A stretch of 64,000 nt of DNA from Tritonibacter aquimaris (GTDB lineage: Bacteria > Pseudomonadota > Alphaproteobacteria > Rhodobacterales > Rhodobacteraceae), in the NCBI RefSeq assembly GCF_009617595.1, contig NZ_WIXK01000002.1:310001-374000 (forward strand). Reading direction: 5' to 3'. Each line of letters opens with the position of its first letter. Position 1 is the first letter of the stretch. The notes under the pieces are model-generated. The model was given only the letters and a program-made list of their open reading frames with translations, ran no database searches and was not told where the DNA came from. Made by a program: the position numbers and the translations under genes. Positions 44,922 through 54,223 of this stretch are shown one piece after another.

Positions 44922-46258
44922 GCGCCACCTCCATCTGCGTTGTAAAGCCTGAGAGAGCCGCGATGCGCCCGTGCAACATCCTGCACGATGGTGAGGCCAA
45001 GGCCCGAGCCAATGATACCACCTGCATTCGCCCCCCGCGTGAACCGATCAGGCAGGCGGTCAATTTCATCTTGGGCAAAGCCCGGCCCACGGTCACGAAT
45101 GCAAAACCGCGGCGGGTCAGCCAGAACTGTGACATCCACGGATGTTTCTCTTGGAGCGTATTTCAGCGCATTGTCGATCAGATTACGCATAGCGTTTTGC
45201 AACTGTATCGCGTCCCCTTCGATCTTTACCTGCTGTTCGGCCTGCAAATGCAGATCAATGTCGCGCATCTCGGCGATGGGGGTCATGGCGGTCACAAGTT
45301 CTGAGGCTATCTCGTCGAGCTCCAAAGAAGACGTTTCCAGATGGTCGGCGCGAAATGTGATCATGGCGTGATCGAGCAATTGCCCCGCCGCGCGCGAGCT
45401 TTCATCGATGGCCCGCACCATTGACCGAAGCGCGGTGCGGTTTTCAGGCTTTTCAACACGTTGCAAGGTGCTCTCCGCATAAGAACGCACGGTTGCCAGC
45501 GGTGTTCGAACCCGATGGGCCGCCTCGGCAATAAAATCCTCTGACTGGTTGAGCGAAACTTCGAGGCGTCGCATCAGGTTGTTGAGGGATTGTACCAGAG
45601 GGGCCATTTCATAGGGTACGGGTTTTGCCACCGGGCTAAGATCTTGCGGCCCGCGGCGCTGCACAGATCCAGCAAGCCGGGACAGCGGGCTGATCGTCGC
45701 CTGCGTCACCCAAAAAGACAGGATTGCGGCCAGGGTAAAAAAGCCAAATCCAAAGAGGGCGGCGTTGCGGGAGATACGTTGCAACACACCGGAAAGGCTG
45801 CCTTGGGTCTGGGCCACCGTGACGCTTAGCTCAATACGCTGATCTGCTCCGACCAACGTGCGGGTCTCTGAGGCAACGCGCAGATCAGCGCCTTTGAACT
45901 GGGTTGGATAGAAATGCGTCTCTCCAAGGTGTGTGTGGTTTTGCTCCAACCCTTCATAGCCAGAGATCAGCTGATTATCCTGATAGATCGCATAAAAAAT
46001 CCGATCATCAGCAGTGGTGTTTAAAATGGAGAAAGCGGCATAGGGAAGCTCGATATCCAGCGCGCCATTTCGAATGGCAGCAGCGTCCAGGATTGATGTG
46101 ATCGAAGCGCCTAAAATACGGTCCTGGGTGTCCTGGGCGATCTGCACTGCATAGCTGCGCACCGCAAAAAACAACAAGAGTGCCAATACCGCAGCGCCAC
46201 CGATCAACCAGACCATCAGCGTTTTGCGCAATGACCCGGCAACATTAGTCATGTTCAA
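44900..46258 (-). CDS. TctE-type sensor histidine kinase
   Basis: A 452-residue kinase: TM1 (about 13-33), a periplasmic 2CSK_N-type domain of about 140 residues, TM2 (about 168-188), HAMP, the phosphoacceptor in EAAHRVRTPLATVRSYAE, and the HATPase boxes NAMRNLIDNALKY, RDRGPGF and GSGLGLTIVQDVA. The family senses tricarboxylates and partners with TctD. Overlaps the response regulator gene by 14 bp upstream and the binding protein by 22 bp downstream. Divergent from tctCBA, its probable target. Confidence 0.92.
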   Translation of the reverse strand: MNMTNVAGSLRKTLMVWLIGGAAVLALLLFFAVRSYAVQIAQDTQDRILGASITSILDAAAIRNGALDIELPYAAFSILNTTADDRIFYAIYQDNQLISGYEGLEQNHTHLGETHFYPTQFKGADLRVASETRTLVGADQRIELSVTVAQTQGSLSGVLQRISRNAALFGFGFFTLAAILSFWVTQATISPLSRLAGSVQRRGPQDLSPVAKPVPYEMAPLVQSLNNLMRRLEVSLNQSEDFIAEAAHRVRTPLATVRSYAESTLQRVEKPENRTALRSMVRAIDESSRAAGQLLDHAMITFRADHLETSSLELDEIASELVTAMTPIAEMRDIDLHLQAEQQVKIEGDAIQLQNAMRNLIDNALKYAPRETSVDVTVLADPPRFCIRDRGPGFAQDEIDRLPDRFTRGANAGGIIGSGLGLTIVQDVARAHRGSLRLYNADGGGACAVLSL

Positions 46259-46910
46259 GCCTGTAGCCTAGCCCGCGGTGCGTCGAGATGGTCACATCCG
46301 AGCCGTCCAGATGTTTGCGCAGGCGCCCGATGTAGACCTCAATTGCATTCTCGGATGCGTCTTCGTCATAGGAAAACAGCCGATCAAACAGTTTCTGTTT
46401 GGAAAAAATTTGATTGGGCGCGTTTATGAAAATCTCTAGAAGGCGTAATTCACGGTTTCGCATTTTAATGGCGTTGCCTTTGATCATGACCTGCCCGGCC
46501 ACCGGATCATAAGACAAATCCCCCATTGTAATTACTGGTTGTGAACTGCCTTGCTTGCGCCGCAAAACCGCACGACACCGTGCATCCAATTCCGCGTGAT
46601 CAAAAGGCTTGGTCACATAATCATCTGCACCAAGGTCCAGCAGGCTGATTCTGTCCGACACCTGCGATCGGGCGGTCAGAACAATTACAGGCGTGTCTTT
46701 TTTTGTGGCGCGATGATGCTCTAGGAAACGGCGGCCGTCTCCATCCGGCAGCATAATATCCAATAGAATAAGATCATATTCGGAGGTTTCGGAAAATGCG
46801 ATGGCCTCAGATATTAATTCCGCATTATCAACGACATGACCATCCATTTGCATGCGTGATGCAACTGCATGCGCCAGCTCATTGTTGTCTTCGACCAATA
46901 AAAACTTCAT
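46245..46910 (-). CDS. TctD-type OmpR-family response regulator
   Basis: A 221-residue regulator from ATG 46910 (MKFLLVEDNNELAHAV); 31 upstream codons of the open frame were excluded. Receiver domain: acidic pair ED, phosphorylated aspartate in DLILLDIMLPDGDG, and lysine in DYVTKPFDHAELDA. The OmpR/PhoB winged helix covers about 125-220 (NRELRLLEIFINAPNQIFSK; AIEVYIGRLRKHLDGSDVTI). It probably activates tctCBA from the 107-bp divergent gap. Confidence 0.93.
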   Translation of the reverse strand: MKFLLVEDNNELAHAVASRMQMDGHVVDNAELISEAIAFSETSEYDLILLDIMLPDGDGRRFLEHHRATKKDTPVIVLTARSQVSDRISLLDLGADDYVTKPFDHAELDARCRAVLRRKQGSSQPVITMGDLSYDPVAGQVMIKGNAIKMRNRELRLLEIFINAPNQIFSKQKLFDRLFSYDEDASENAIEVYIGRLRKHLDGSDVTISTHRGLGYRLEHD

Positions 46911-47017
46911 GGATAAAATAGCTCTTTTGTTGGCGTGACAGGTTTGTGTCAGGTTCGTTTGGTTAAGTTTTGCCAATTGTGCCGCACTGCGGCCGGTTGT
47001 CAAACTGGGAGGAAATC
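46911..47017. promoter_or_regulatory. Divergent promoter region tctD-like / tctC
   Basis: This 107-bp gap must carry promoters in both directions. GGGAGGAAATC is the tctC ribosome site. GGTTCGTTTGGTTAAG and GCCGGTTGTCAAACTGGG show partial internal repeats that could be response-regulator sites, but no clean dyad was identified. Confidence 0.4.
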
Positions 47018-48004
47018 ATGACAACTTTTAAACTGGGCCGTCGCGCCCTGTTGGCGACTGCTGTTGCAACGCTGAGCTTGGGCGCGCCAGCCTTTGCTGA
47101 GGGCGACAAAGCTCTTGATAGTATCCACTTTCTGATCCCTGGTGGTGCAGGCGGCGGCTGGGATGGCACCGCACGGGGCACCGGCGAAGCGCTGACAGGT
47201 GCTGGCATCGTTGGCAACGTATCGTACGAGAATATGTCAGGTGGTGGCGGCGGCAAGGCGATCGGTTATCTGATCGAAAACGCCGACAGCAACCACGGCA
47301 CGTTGATGGTGAACTCCACTCCAATTGTGATCCGCTCGCTAACAGGCGTATTTCCACATAATTTCCGCGACTTGACCTTGGTTGCAGGCACCATTGGTGA
47401 CTATGCTGCGATTGTGGTTGGCAAGGACAGCCCCATCAATTCAATGGAAGATCTGCTGGCGGCCTATGATGCAAACCCGTCCAAAACCGCAATTGGTGGT
47501 GGATCTGTTCCCGGCGGCATGGATCATCTTGTTGCCGCGATGGTGATGGAAGCGGCAGGAAAAGATGCGCTGGGGGTGAAATACATCCCCTATGATGCGG
47601 GTGGCAAAGCGATGGCCGCGCTGCTCTCTGGTGAAATCGCGGCGCTTTCCACCGGCTTTTCCGAAGCTGTTGATCTGGCCGCAGCAGGTGAGGTTAAAAT
47701 CATTGGTGTAACCTCTGATGATCGGATCGATACAGCACCTGACGCGAAAACCATGAAAGAGCAGGGGATCGATACCAGCTTTGTAAACTGGCGTGGTTTC
47801 TTTGCGGCTCCGGGCCTGCCCGAAGAGAAATTGTCGGCCTATCAGGACGCTCTGGCAAAAATGTATGACACACCCGAATGGGAGGCCGTGCGGTCTCGTA
47901 ATGGTTGGGTCAATATCCATAATTCCGGCGCTGATTTCCAAACCTTCCTTGAAGGCCAGGAACAGACAATCGGCGATCTGATGAAGAAACTCGGCTTTCT
48001 CTAA
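47018..48004 (+). CDS. tctC: Tripartite tricarboxylate transporter substrate-binding protein TctC
   Basis: A 328-residue periplasmic protein from ATG 47018 (MTTFKLGRRALLATAVATL) with signal peptide ending near GAPAFA. The TctC fold shows in IHFLIPGGAGGGWDGTARGTGEAL, MSGGGGGKAIGYL and YIPYDAGGKAMAALLSGEIAALSTGFSE. TctC binds citrate or other carboxylates and delivers them to TctAB. First gene of tctCBA; a perfect hairpin lies between it and tctB. Confidence 0.93.
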   Translation: MTTFKLGRRALLATAVATLSLGAPAFAEGDKALDSIHFLIPGGAGGGWDGTARGTGEALTGAGIVGNVSYENMSGGGGGKAIGYLIENADSNHGTLMVNSTPIVIRSLTGVFPHNFRDLTLVAGTIGDYAAIVVGKDSPINSMEDLLAAYDANPSKTAIGGGSVPGGMDHLVAAMVMEAAGKDALGVKYIPYDAGGKAMAALLSGEIAALSTGFSEAVDLAAAGEVKIIGVTSDDRIDTAPDAKTMKEQGIDTSFVNWRGFFAAPGLPEEKLSAYQDALAKMYDTPEWEAVRSRNGWVNIHNSGADFQTFLEGQEQTIGDLMKKLGFL

Positions 48005-48031
48005 TTCAACAATTCACACGTGCTGAAAAAC

Positions 48032-48055
48032 GGCAGAGCGAAATGCCGCTCTGCC
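48032..48055 (+). other. Perfect intercistronic hairpin between tctC and tctB
   Basis: GGCAGAGCG (48032-48040) and CGCTCTGCC (48047-48055) form a 9-bp stem with a 6-base loop, 28 bases after the tctC stop and without a T-run. Comparable in place to the hairpins after potD and potF. Confidence 0.65.
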
Positions 48056-48077
48056 ACTTGAGGTTTGGGGATAGAAT

Positions 48078-48560
48078 ATGGAACTTGATCGCTGGATCGC
48101 GCTGATCCTCGTTTGTATTTGCGTTGCTTATGGGTATGCGGCGTTTTTTGTAATGGATGGTAACCTTGCGCCGTTTATGCGTCGTAATCCAATTTGGCCA
48201 AGCACGTTCCCAAAAGTTTTATCCACTTTGGGAGTATTGGCCGCATTGGGAATTCTGTTTGCCCCCAAAAAAGCCACCACAAAAGAAATGGAAATCGATT
48301 ATCGCCGCCTTGGGCAATATCATCTTGGACAGGCCGTCATGTTGCTCGCATTGATGGTGGTTTACGCGTTGTGTTTGCGCCCGGTTGGCTTTTTGATTTC
48401 AACCTCGCTGTTCTTGTTCCTGGGGACGTTTGTTCTGGGAGAGCGGCGGTATCTGATCATGGTGCCTGTCAGCGTGTCCGCCGCCTTGGTTGTGTGGTTC
48501 CTGGTGCAGCAGGTGCTCGGCATCTACATGCGTCCCTTCCCTGGAATTTTTGGAGGCTGA
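48078..48560 (+). CDS. tctB: Tripartite tricarboxylate transporter small membrane subunit TctB
   Basis: A 160-residue protein with four hydrophobic segments (DRWIALILVCICVAYGYAAFF; STLGVLAALGILFAP; AVMLLALMVVYALCLRPVGF; ISTSLFLFLGTFVLG and VSVSAALVVWFLVQQVLG). The size, the RPVGFLISTSLFLF motif and the position between tctC and tctA identify TctB. It stabilises TctA in the inner membrane. One base separates its stop from tctA. Confidence 0.9.
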   Translation: MELDRWIALILVCICVAYGYAAFFVMDGNLAPFMRRNPIWPSTFPKVLSTLGVLAALGILFAPKKATTKEMEIDYRRLGQYHLGQAVMLLALMVVYALCLRPVGFLISTSLFLFLGTFVLGERRYLIMVPVSVSAALVVWFLVQQVLGIYMRPFPGIFGG

Positions 48561-48561
48561 T

Positions 48562-50076
48562 ATGCTTGAAGGACTGTTGATTGGCCTGCAGACGGCCTTT
48601 TCATTGCAAAACCTGCTGATGGTTATCGGTGGCTGCCTCATCGGGACATTCATCGGCATGTTGCCGGGGCTTGGCCCAATGTCGATTATCGCGATCATGA
48701 TCCCGGTTGCGATCTCGCTTGGGGATCCCTCTGCCGCGCTGATCCTGCTGGCGGGGGTTTATTATGGCGCGATTTTTGGGGGATCGACCTCTTCCATTTT
48801 GCTCAATGCGCCTGGGGTGGCGGGTACCGTGGCCTCCAGTTTCGATGGATATCCCATGGCGCGTCAGGGCAAGGCGGGTAAGGCCCTGACTGTTGCCGCG
48901 ATTGCCAGCTTTGCTGGTGGTACCATTGGTGCAATCTTGCTGATGATCTTTGCGCCGGCCCTTTCGTCTGTGGCCTTGCTGTTTCACTCGGCTGAGTATT
49001 TCGCACTGATGGTTGTGGGCTTGTCTGCTATTGCCGCTTTTGCTGGCACCGGACAGGTGGCAAAGGCCATGATGATGACATTGCTTGGCCTGATCATGGC
49101 CACTGTGGGTGAGGGCGCGCTGTTTAACATGCCTCGCTTCACCATGGGGATTATGGACCTGCAGTCTGGATTTGGATTTGTGACCCTGGCGATGGCGATG
49201 TTTGCTCTGCCAGAAGCCCTGTTCCTTGTGCTGAAGCCCAAGAAGATGGACGGTGATAGCGACGGTGAAATCAAAGATCTGCGGATCAGCAGGACGGAGG
49301 CAAAATCGATCGCTCCCGTCATTGGCCGACAGTCGCTGCAGGGCTTTTTCATTGGTGTTTTGCCTGGTGCCGGGGCAACCATCGCTAGCTTTTTGGGCTA
49401 TGCGGTTGAACGCAACATTGCCAGTAAGGAAGAACAGGACCAGTTTGGCAAAGGCTCCATCAAGGGGCTGTCTGCGCCTGAATCCGCAAACAATGCGGCC
49501 TGCACCGGATCCTTTGTGCCGCTGCTGACGCTGGGCATTCCGGGATCAGGCACCACTGCGATCCTTCTGGGTGCGCTGATTGCTCTCAACGTGAGCCCGG
49601 GGCCGCGTCTCATGGTTGATAATCCGCAGATCTTCTGGTCGGTGATCATGTCCATGTTTATTGGCAATCTGGTGCTGCTGATCCTGAACCTGCCGCTTAT
49701 CCCCTATATCGCAAAGGTTCTGACCATTCCGCGCAACTATCTGATTCCGTTCATTTTGTTTTTCACCCTGATGGGGGCCTATATCGGCCAGAACAATGCA
49801 ACCGAGCTGTTGTTGCTGGTTGGGTTCGGGATCTTTGCGACCGCGCTTAAGTTTGCGGATTATCCGCTGGCGCCGCTGCTGATTGGCTTCATCTTAGGTG
49901 GAATGATGGAGGATAATTTTGCCCGCTCCATGCAGCTTTATGATGGTATTGCCTTCATTTGGGAGCGCCCAATGACCCTTGGTCTGTTGGTGATTGCCGC
50001 TTTGCTGGTGGTTTTGCCAAGCTTCCGTGCCCGCCGCGCTCGCGCCCGTGCACAAGGGGTGGCCGAAGGGGATTAA
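48562..50076 (+). CDS. tctA: Tripartite tricarboxylate transporter large membrane subunit TctA
   Basis: A 504-residue membrane protein starting at ATG 48562 (MLEGLLIGLQTAFSLQNLL) with GGAGG before it. The TctA signatures are IGMLPGLGPMSIIAIMIPV, YYGAIFGGSTSSILLNAPG and the second-half repeat IGVLPGAGATIASFLGYAVE and LTLGIPGSGTTAILLGAL. About eleven helices. It carries the transport path. Closed by a bidirectional terminator. Confidence 0.95.
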   Translation: MLEGLLIGLQTAFSLQNLLMVIGGCLIGTFIGMLPGLGPMSIIAIMIPVAISLGDPSAALILLAGVYYGAIFGGSTSSILLNAPGVAGTVASSFDGYPMARQGKAGKALTVAAIASFAGGTIGAILLMIFAPALSSVALLFHSAEYFALMVVGLSAIAAFAGTGQVAKAMMMTLLGLIMATVGEGALFNMPRFTMGIMDLQSGFGFVTLAMAMFALPEALFLVLKPKKMDGDSDGEIKDLRISRTEAKSIAPVIGRQSLQGFFIGVLPGAGATIASFLGYAVERNIASKEEQDQFGKGSIKGLSAPESANNAACTGSFVPLLTLGIPGSGTTAILLGALIALNVSPGPRLMVDNPQIFWSVIMSMFIGNLVLLILNLPLIPYIAKVLTIPRNYLIPFILFFTLMGAYIGQNNATELLLLVGFGIFATALKFADYPLAPLLIGFILGGMMEDNFARSMQLYDGIAFIWERPMTLGLLVIAALLVVLPSFRARRARARAQGVAEGD

Positions 50077-50090
50077 TAGCTGCGCCCTCA

Positions 50091-50140
50091 AAAAAAGATG
50101 AGCCCCGCTGATCGATGATCGCGGGGCTCATGTATTTTTA
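50091..50140. terminator. Bidirectional terminator between tctA and trhO
   Basis: ATGAGCCCCGC (50098-50108) pairs with GCGGGGCTCAT (50121-50131), an 11-bp perfect stem. It has an A-run at 50090-50096 on the left and TATTTTTAG on the right, and so serves both converging genes. Confidence 0.9.
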
Positions 50141-50155
50141 GTCTGATGTGCGCGC

Positions 50156-51067
50156 TTAAAGTGGGTTGCCCGCATAGGTCGTTTCACCACGTTCACGGGC
50201 CAGACGGATCTGTTTCTGGCGCTCGCGGAACCGGGCTTTGTCGGCCTCGGTAGTGTCAGCTGCGCAGAGGTGGCAGGAGACGCCCGCCTCATATTCTGGG
50301 CGTTTCATGTCTTCCGGCAGGATCGGTCTGCGGCAGCCATGGCAAAGCGAATGCGGCCCTTCTTTCAGCCCGTGGCCAACAGAAACCCGATTGTCAAAGA
50401 CGAAACATTCGCCTTCCCAGGTGCTATTCTCTGCAGGCATTTCTTCGAGATAGCGCAGGATGCCACCTTTCAGGTGGTACACATCATCAACGCCCTGACC
50501 GAGCAGGTAGTTGGTGGATTTCTCACAGCGAATGCCACCGGTGCAAAACATCGCAACCCGTTTGTTGTGGAAACGGTCTTTGTTTTCTTCCCACCAGGCA
50601 GGAAATTCACCAAAGCTGTCGGTCTTGGGATCAACCGCGCCTTCAAAGGTGCCAATTGCCACCTCATAGTCATTGCGGGTGTCGATCACCACAACATCTT
50701 CTGAACGGATCAGCTCGTTCCATTCTTCAGGCTCAACATAATGGCCCACGCGCGCCTTGGGATCCACGTCAGGCTGGCCCATGGTCACGATCTCTTTTTT
50801 CAGACGGACCTTCATTTTGCCAAACGGAGGATGATCACTGGTGGCTTCTTTCCACTCAAGATCGCTACAGCCCGGCAGCGCCTTGATATGCGCAAGCACC
50901 GCGTCGATGCCTGCACGGGGCCCGGCGATGGTGCCGTTGATGCCTTCTTTGGCCAGCAGCAGCGAACCTGTGACATCCTGTGTCTGACAGAGTTCCAGCA
51001 GCGCAGGTTTGATCCCGGCGGGATCTTCAAAGCGGGTGAAGTGATAGAGAGCAGCGATTGTGTACAT
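50156..51067 (-). CDS. trhO: tRNA uridine(34) hydroxylase, rhodanese family
   Basis: A 303-residue protein from ATG 51067 (MYTIAALYHFTRFEDP); 12 codons upstream are excluded. It has the N-terminal UPF0176-type domain, then a rhodanese domain with the catalytic cysteine in AMFCTGGIRCEKSTNYLLGQG, and a C-terminal cysteine cluster (CHGCRRP, CHLC). The family (YceA/TrhO) makes 5-hydroxyuridine at the tRNA wobble position. Stand-alone gene. Confidence 0.92.
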   Translation of the reverse strand: MYTIAALYHFTRFEDPAGIKPALLELCQTQDVTGSLLLAKEGINGTIAGPRAGIDAVLAHIKALPGCSDLEWKEATSDHPPFGKMKVRLKKEIVTMGQPDVDPKARVGHYVEPEEWNELIRSEDVVVIDTRNDYEVAIGTFEGAVDPKTDSFGEFPAWWEENKDRFHNKRVAMFCTGGIRCEKSTNYLLGQGVDDVYHLKGGILRYLEEMPAENSTWEGECFVFDNRVSVGHGLKEGPHSLCHGCRRPILPEDMKRPEYEAGVSCHLCAADTTEADKARFRERQKQIRLARERGETTYAGNPL

Positions 51068-51261
51068 GAAACCGCCCTTAAAACGCTGGACCGCGCATTT
51101 CAAGCATTTCCAGTGCCAAAAACCCCCTATGCAATGGGGATATGTGGCGCAGGAATAACATGCGAAAAATATATCATTTACGGTTGCGTGATGGAGCGAG
51201 ACCTAGGAAGCTGTTGTTGGGGAGAGCTTTTCCAGAACACCAATTGAAAGGGTGGCCTCAT

Positions 51262-51858
51262 ATGGGCTCAGCACTGATTGTAATCGATGTGCAAAATGAT
51301 TTTTGTCCCGGTGGTGCATTGGCCGTGCCCGAAGGGGATGCAGTGGTCGCACCGATCAACGCCATGATGGCGCGTTTCGATACAGTGATTCTGACCCAGG
51401 ACTGGCACCCAGTAGGCCATCAGTCTTTTGCCAGCGAACACCCCGGCAAAGCGCCTTATGACACAGTTGAACTGCCCTATGGCACGCAGGTTCTTTGGCC
51501 GGATCATTGTATCCAGCAAACGCAGGGGGCCGCGTTTCACCAGGAGCTGCGCACGGATGCGGATCTGATCATCCGCAAAGGGTTTCGCACTGAAATCGAC
51601 AGCTATTCTGCCTTCTTTGAAAACGATCAGAAAACAGTAACCGGTCTTGCAGGCTATCTGCGCGAGCGCGGCATTTCTGAGCTGACGATGGTTGGCCTCG
51701 CAACCGATTTTTGCGTTGCCTATTCGGCACTGGATGCCCGCAAACTGGATTTTGAGGTGACGGTGGCCTTATCCGCTTGTCGCGGGATTGATCTGAACGG
51801 CTCTCTCGACGCGGCACTCAGCGATATGACAGCTGCCGGAGTGAATTTGGAAGGTTAA
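51262..51858 (+). CDS. pncA: Nicotinamidase
   Basis: A 198-residue isochorismatase-fold enzyme that hydrolyses nicotinamide to nicotinate in NAD salvage. The start is ATG 51262 (MGSALIVIDVQNDFCPGG); 40 upstream codons were excluded. The triad is D9, a lysine in IIRKGFRTEIDSYSAFF, and the cysteine in GLATDFCVAYSALDA; metal ligands are in LTQDWHPVGHQSF. pncB, the next step, lies beyond a hybrid kinase gene in the same direction. Confidence 0.95.
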   Translation: MGSALIVIDVQNDFCPGGALAVPEGDAVVAPINAMMARFDTVILTQDWHPVGHQSFASEHPGKAPYDTVELPYGTQVLWPDHCIQQTQGAAFHQELRTDADLIIRKGFRTEIDSYSAFFENDQKTVTGLAGYLRERGISELTMVGLATDFCVAYSALDARKLDFEVTVALSACRGIDLNGSLDAALSDMTAAGVNLEG

Positions 51859-51928
51859 GACAGATTGGGAACGCATCTTGCGTAGGACTGGGGGTTTATG
51901 AGTGCGTGAAACAGGGGTGAGTTCTGAC

Positions 51929-54217
51929 ATGTCAGAAACCTGTCCGGTGAATGAACATGAGCGGCGCTACAGCAAAGAAGGTCTGCTGAAGCGCTATGCG
52001 CAGCATAAAACCGACCATTTTCGCGGGCGATTGCTTTTTTCTGCAGGTTGGTGCGCCATCGTCGCTTTGCTGTTGTCACCTGAGGTCGCGGCGGTTTGTT
52101 TTGTCTTGGTGGCGCTGGGGGATTGGGTCGATAGCTGGTATCTGCGCGGGCTGGCCAGGGCGCAACCCGAAGAGATCGATTTGCGCAAAGCAACCCGCTG
52201 GAGCGTGCTCACCGGTGTTTTCGATATCGCGCTCTTTGCTACCGCTGCGGGATTGCCGACCTATTTGTGTGAGTTGGAACTCAACTGGCATACCCTGCAT
52301 TGGGAACCGATATTTTCGATCTATGTGCTGATCAGCTTTGCCATGGTTCAGATTATGTTTTTGCCATTGCATCCGATCGCGGTGATTTCCCGGGTGGTTA
52401 TCCTTTTCGCGGTGCCGACGGTTATTCTCGCGATCGGCAGTTCCAACGCGCATCTTGCCTCAGATCCGCATTTTCTCAATGTTGGTGGTATTTTGGTGGT
52501 TATCACCACGGCAATTTGGACGGGAAGATTGGTGAATGCGCGCCATAGTCGCCGCCGCAGAACAGAGCTCAAACAGGCGAAACAGCAGCGCGAATTGCAA
52601 AGCGCCTATGCCCAGATGTTTGCACAGCAAGTAGAGGCGCGTCGGCTGGCGCTGGTGGCCGAAAGCGCCAATGACAGTGTTATGATCATGGATCGTGCGC
52701 GCCGCATCAGTTGGGTCAACGAAAGTTTTACCCGTATGACGGGCTATAGAGCCTCGGAAGCGATTGGCCGTCGCCCGCGTGACCTACTGGCGAGCGACAA
52801 TACGGATAGCGCGGTGCTTGCACAGCTGAATAGAAAGGCGGCTCGCGGTGAATCTGCGCGTGTGGTGCTTCACAATCGGCGCAAGGATGGCTCTCCCATT
52901 TGGATTGAGACCAGTCAGGTGCCAATGATGAATTCACGCGGTGAGCTGGAAACACTGATCGCGATTGAACGCGACATCACCGCTGCAAAAGAACACGAAA
53001 AAGAACTCGAAGCGGCCCGCGTTGCAGCAGAAGAGGGCGCGCGCTCCAAAGCGGAGTTTCTGGCCACGATGAGCCACGAAATACGCACACCTTTGAACGG
53101 TGTGATTGGTATGGCGCAGCTGCTGGAGCAAACGGCGCTTGATGAAGAACAACAGAAATTCACCGATACGATTCACAGCTCTGCACGATCTTTGCTTGCG
53201 CTGATCAACGATGTTTTGGACATGTCCAAGATGGAGGCGAAGGAAATAACCCTGTCGCCGGTGAGTTTCTCGGTCAGGCAGTGTTTTGAAGAAACCTTGC
53301 GACTGCTGGAACCACTTGCCCGTGAAAAAGGTATCGATCTGGAATTGCATATCGCGCCAGATACACCCGAGCATCTGTTTGGCGATGATCGGCGCATCAC
53401 CCAGATCTTGATGAACATTCTGGGCAATGCAGTAAAGTTCACCGATCAGGGTAAGGTCACGGTGCAGGTTTCCTGCCCCACACAAACGACAGAGCCACGT
53501 CTGCAATTTTCTGTGCAAGACACGGGGATCGGTATTGCCCCTGAAATGCTCGACCGGGTTTTTGAACGGTTTTCTCAGGCTGATGCGGCAATCTCGCGAC
53601 GTTTTGGCGGAACGGGCCTGGGGCTGACGATTTCGCAGAAACTGGCCCATGCGATGCAGGGGGAAATATCCGTATCTTCCACTTTGGGGGAAGGGTCATG
53701 TTTCACGGTCCAGCTTCAGGTGCAGGCAGCGCATTCCGCCCCGATTGAGGTGGATCTGGCCAGCGATGATGAGGTCGATCTCACCGGCACCCGCGTGCTT
53801 GTGGCCGAAGACAATCAAGTTAACCGCATGCTGGTGCAGAAGTTTCTGAAAAACACCGGAGCTGAGATCGAATTTGCGTTCGATGGGCGTGAGGCCATTG
53901 AAAAGGCCAAAAGCATCTCACCCCATATTATCGTCATGGATCTCTCGATGCCGCATGTGAACGGGCTGGATGCCACGCGCGCTATTCGCCAGCTCCCGAT
54001 TGAGCAGCCCTATATTGTTGCGCTTACGGCAAATGCCTTTGATGAAGACAAAAAAGCCTGTCTGTCGGCCGGCATGGATGATTTCCTGTCAAAACCCGTT
54101 AATCGCAAAACCTTGCTCTCACGGCTGCAAAATGTTGTTTCTGAAATAAATGGCAGGCGCAATCTGCTTTACGATGGCACTGCGCCTCGCCTAGATAGTG
54201 GCAAAACCACCGGGTGA
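51929..54217 (+). CDS. Hybrid sensor histidine kinase/response regulator with PAS domain
   Basis: A 762-residue membrane kinase from ATG 51929; GTG codons at 51902 and 51917 are alternatives. Order: four to six N-terminal helices (about 33-200), a coiled linker, PAS (about 235-355, SWVNESFTRMTGYRASEAIG), phosphoacceptor H383 in MSHEIRTPLNGVIGMAQLLE, HATPase (NILGNAVKFTD; DTGIGI; FGGTGLGLTISQ), and a receiver whose aspartate is about D671 (IIVMDLSMPHVNG) with the lysine in FLSKPVN. No Hpt or output domain. It lies between pncA and pncB, 6 bp from pncB, so it should be expressed with NAD salvage. Confidence 0.92.
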   Translation: MSETCPVNEHERRYSKEGLLKRYAQHKTDHFRGRLLFSAGWCAIVALLLSPEVAAVCFVLVALGDWVDSWYLRGLARAQPEEIDLRKATRWSVLTGVFDIALFATAAGLPTYLCELELNWHTLHWEPIFSIYVLISFAMVQIMFLPLHPIAVISRVVILFAVPTVILAIGSSNAHLASDPHFLNVGGILVVITTAIWTGRLVNARHSRRRRTELKQAKQQRELQSAYAQMFAQQVEARRLALVAESANDSVMIMDRARRISWVNESFTRMTGYRASEAIGRRPRDLLASDNTDSAVLAQLNRKAARGESARVVLHNRRKDGSPIWIETSQVPMMNSRGELETLIAIERDITAAKEHEKELEAARVAAEEGARSKAEFLATMSHEIRTPLNGVIGMAQLLEQTALDEEQQKFTDTIHSSARSLLALINDVLDMSKMEAKEITLSPVSFSVRQCFEETLRLLEPLAREKGIDLELHIAPDTPEHLFGDDRRITQILMNILGNAVKFTDQGKVTVQVSCPTQTTEPRLQFSVQDTGIGIAPEMLDRVFERFSQADAAISRRFGGTGLGLTISQKLAHAMQGEISVSSTLGEGSCFTVQLQVQAAHSAPIEVDLASDDEVDLTGTRVLVAEDNQVNRMLVQKFLKNTGAEIEFAFDGREAIEKAKSISPHIIVMDLSMPHVNGLDATRAIRQLPIEQPYIVALTANAFDEDKKACLSAGMDDFLSKPVNRKTLLSRLQNVVSEINGRRNLLYDGTAPRLDSGKTTG

Positions 54218-54223
54218 ACTGGC

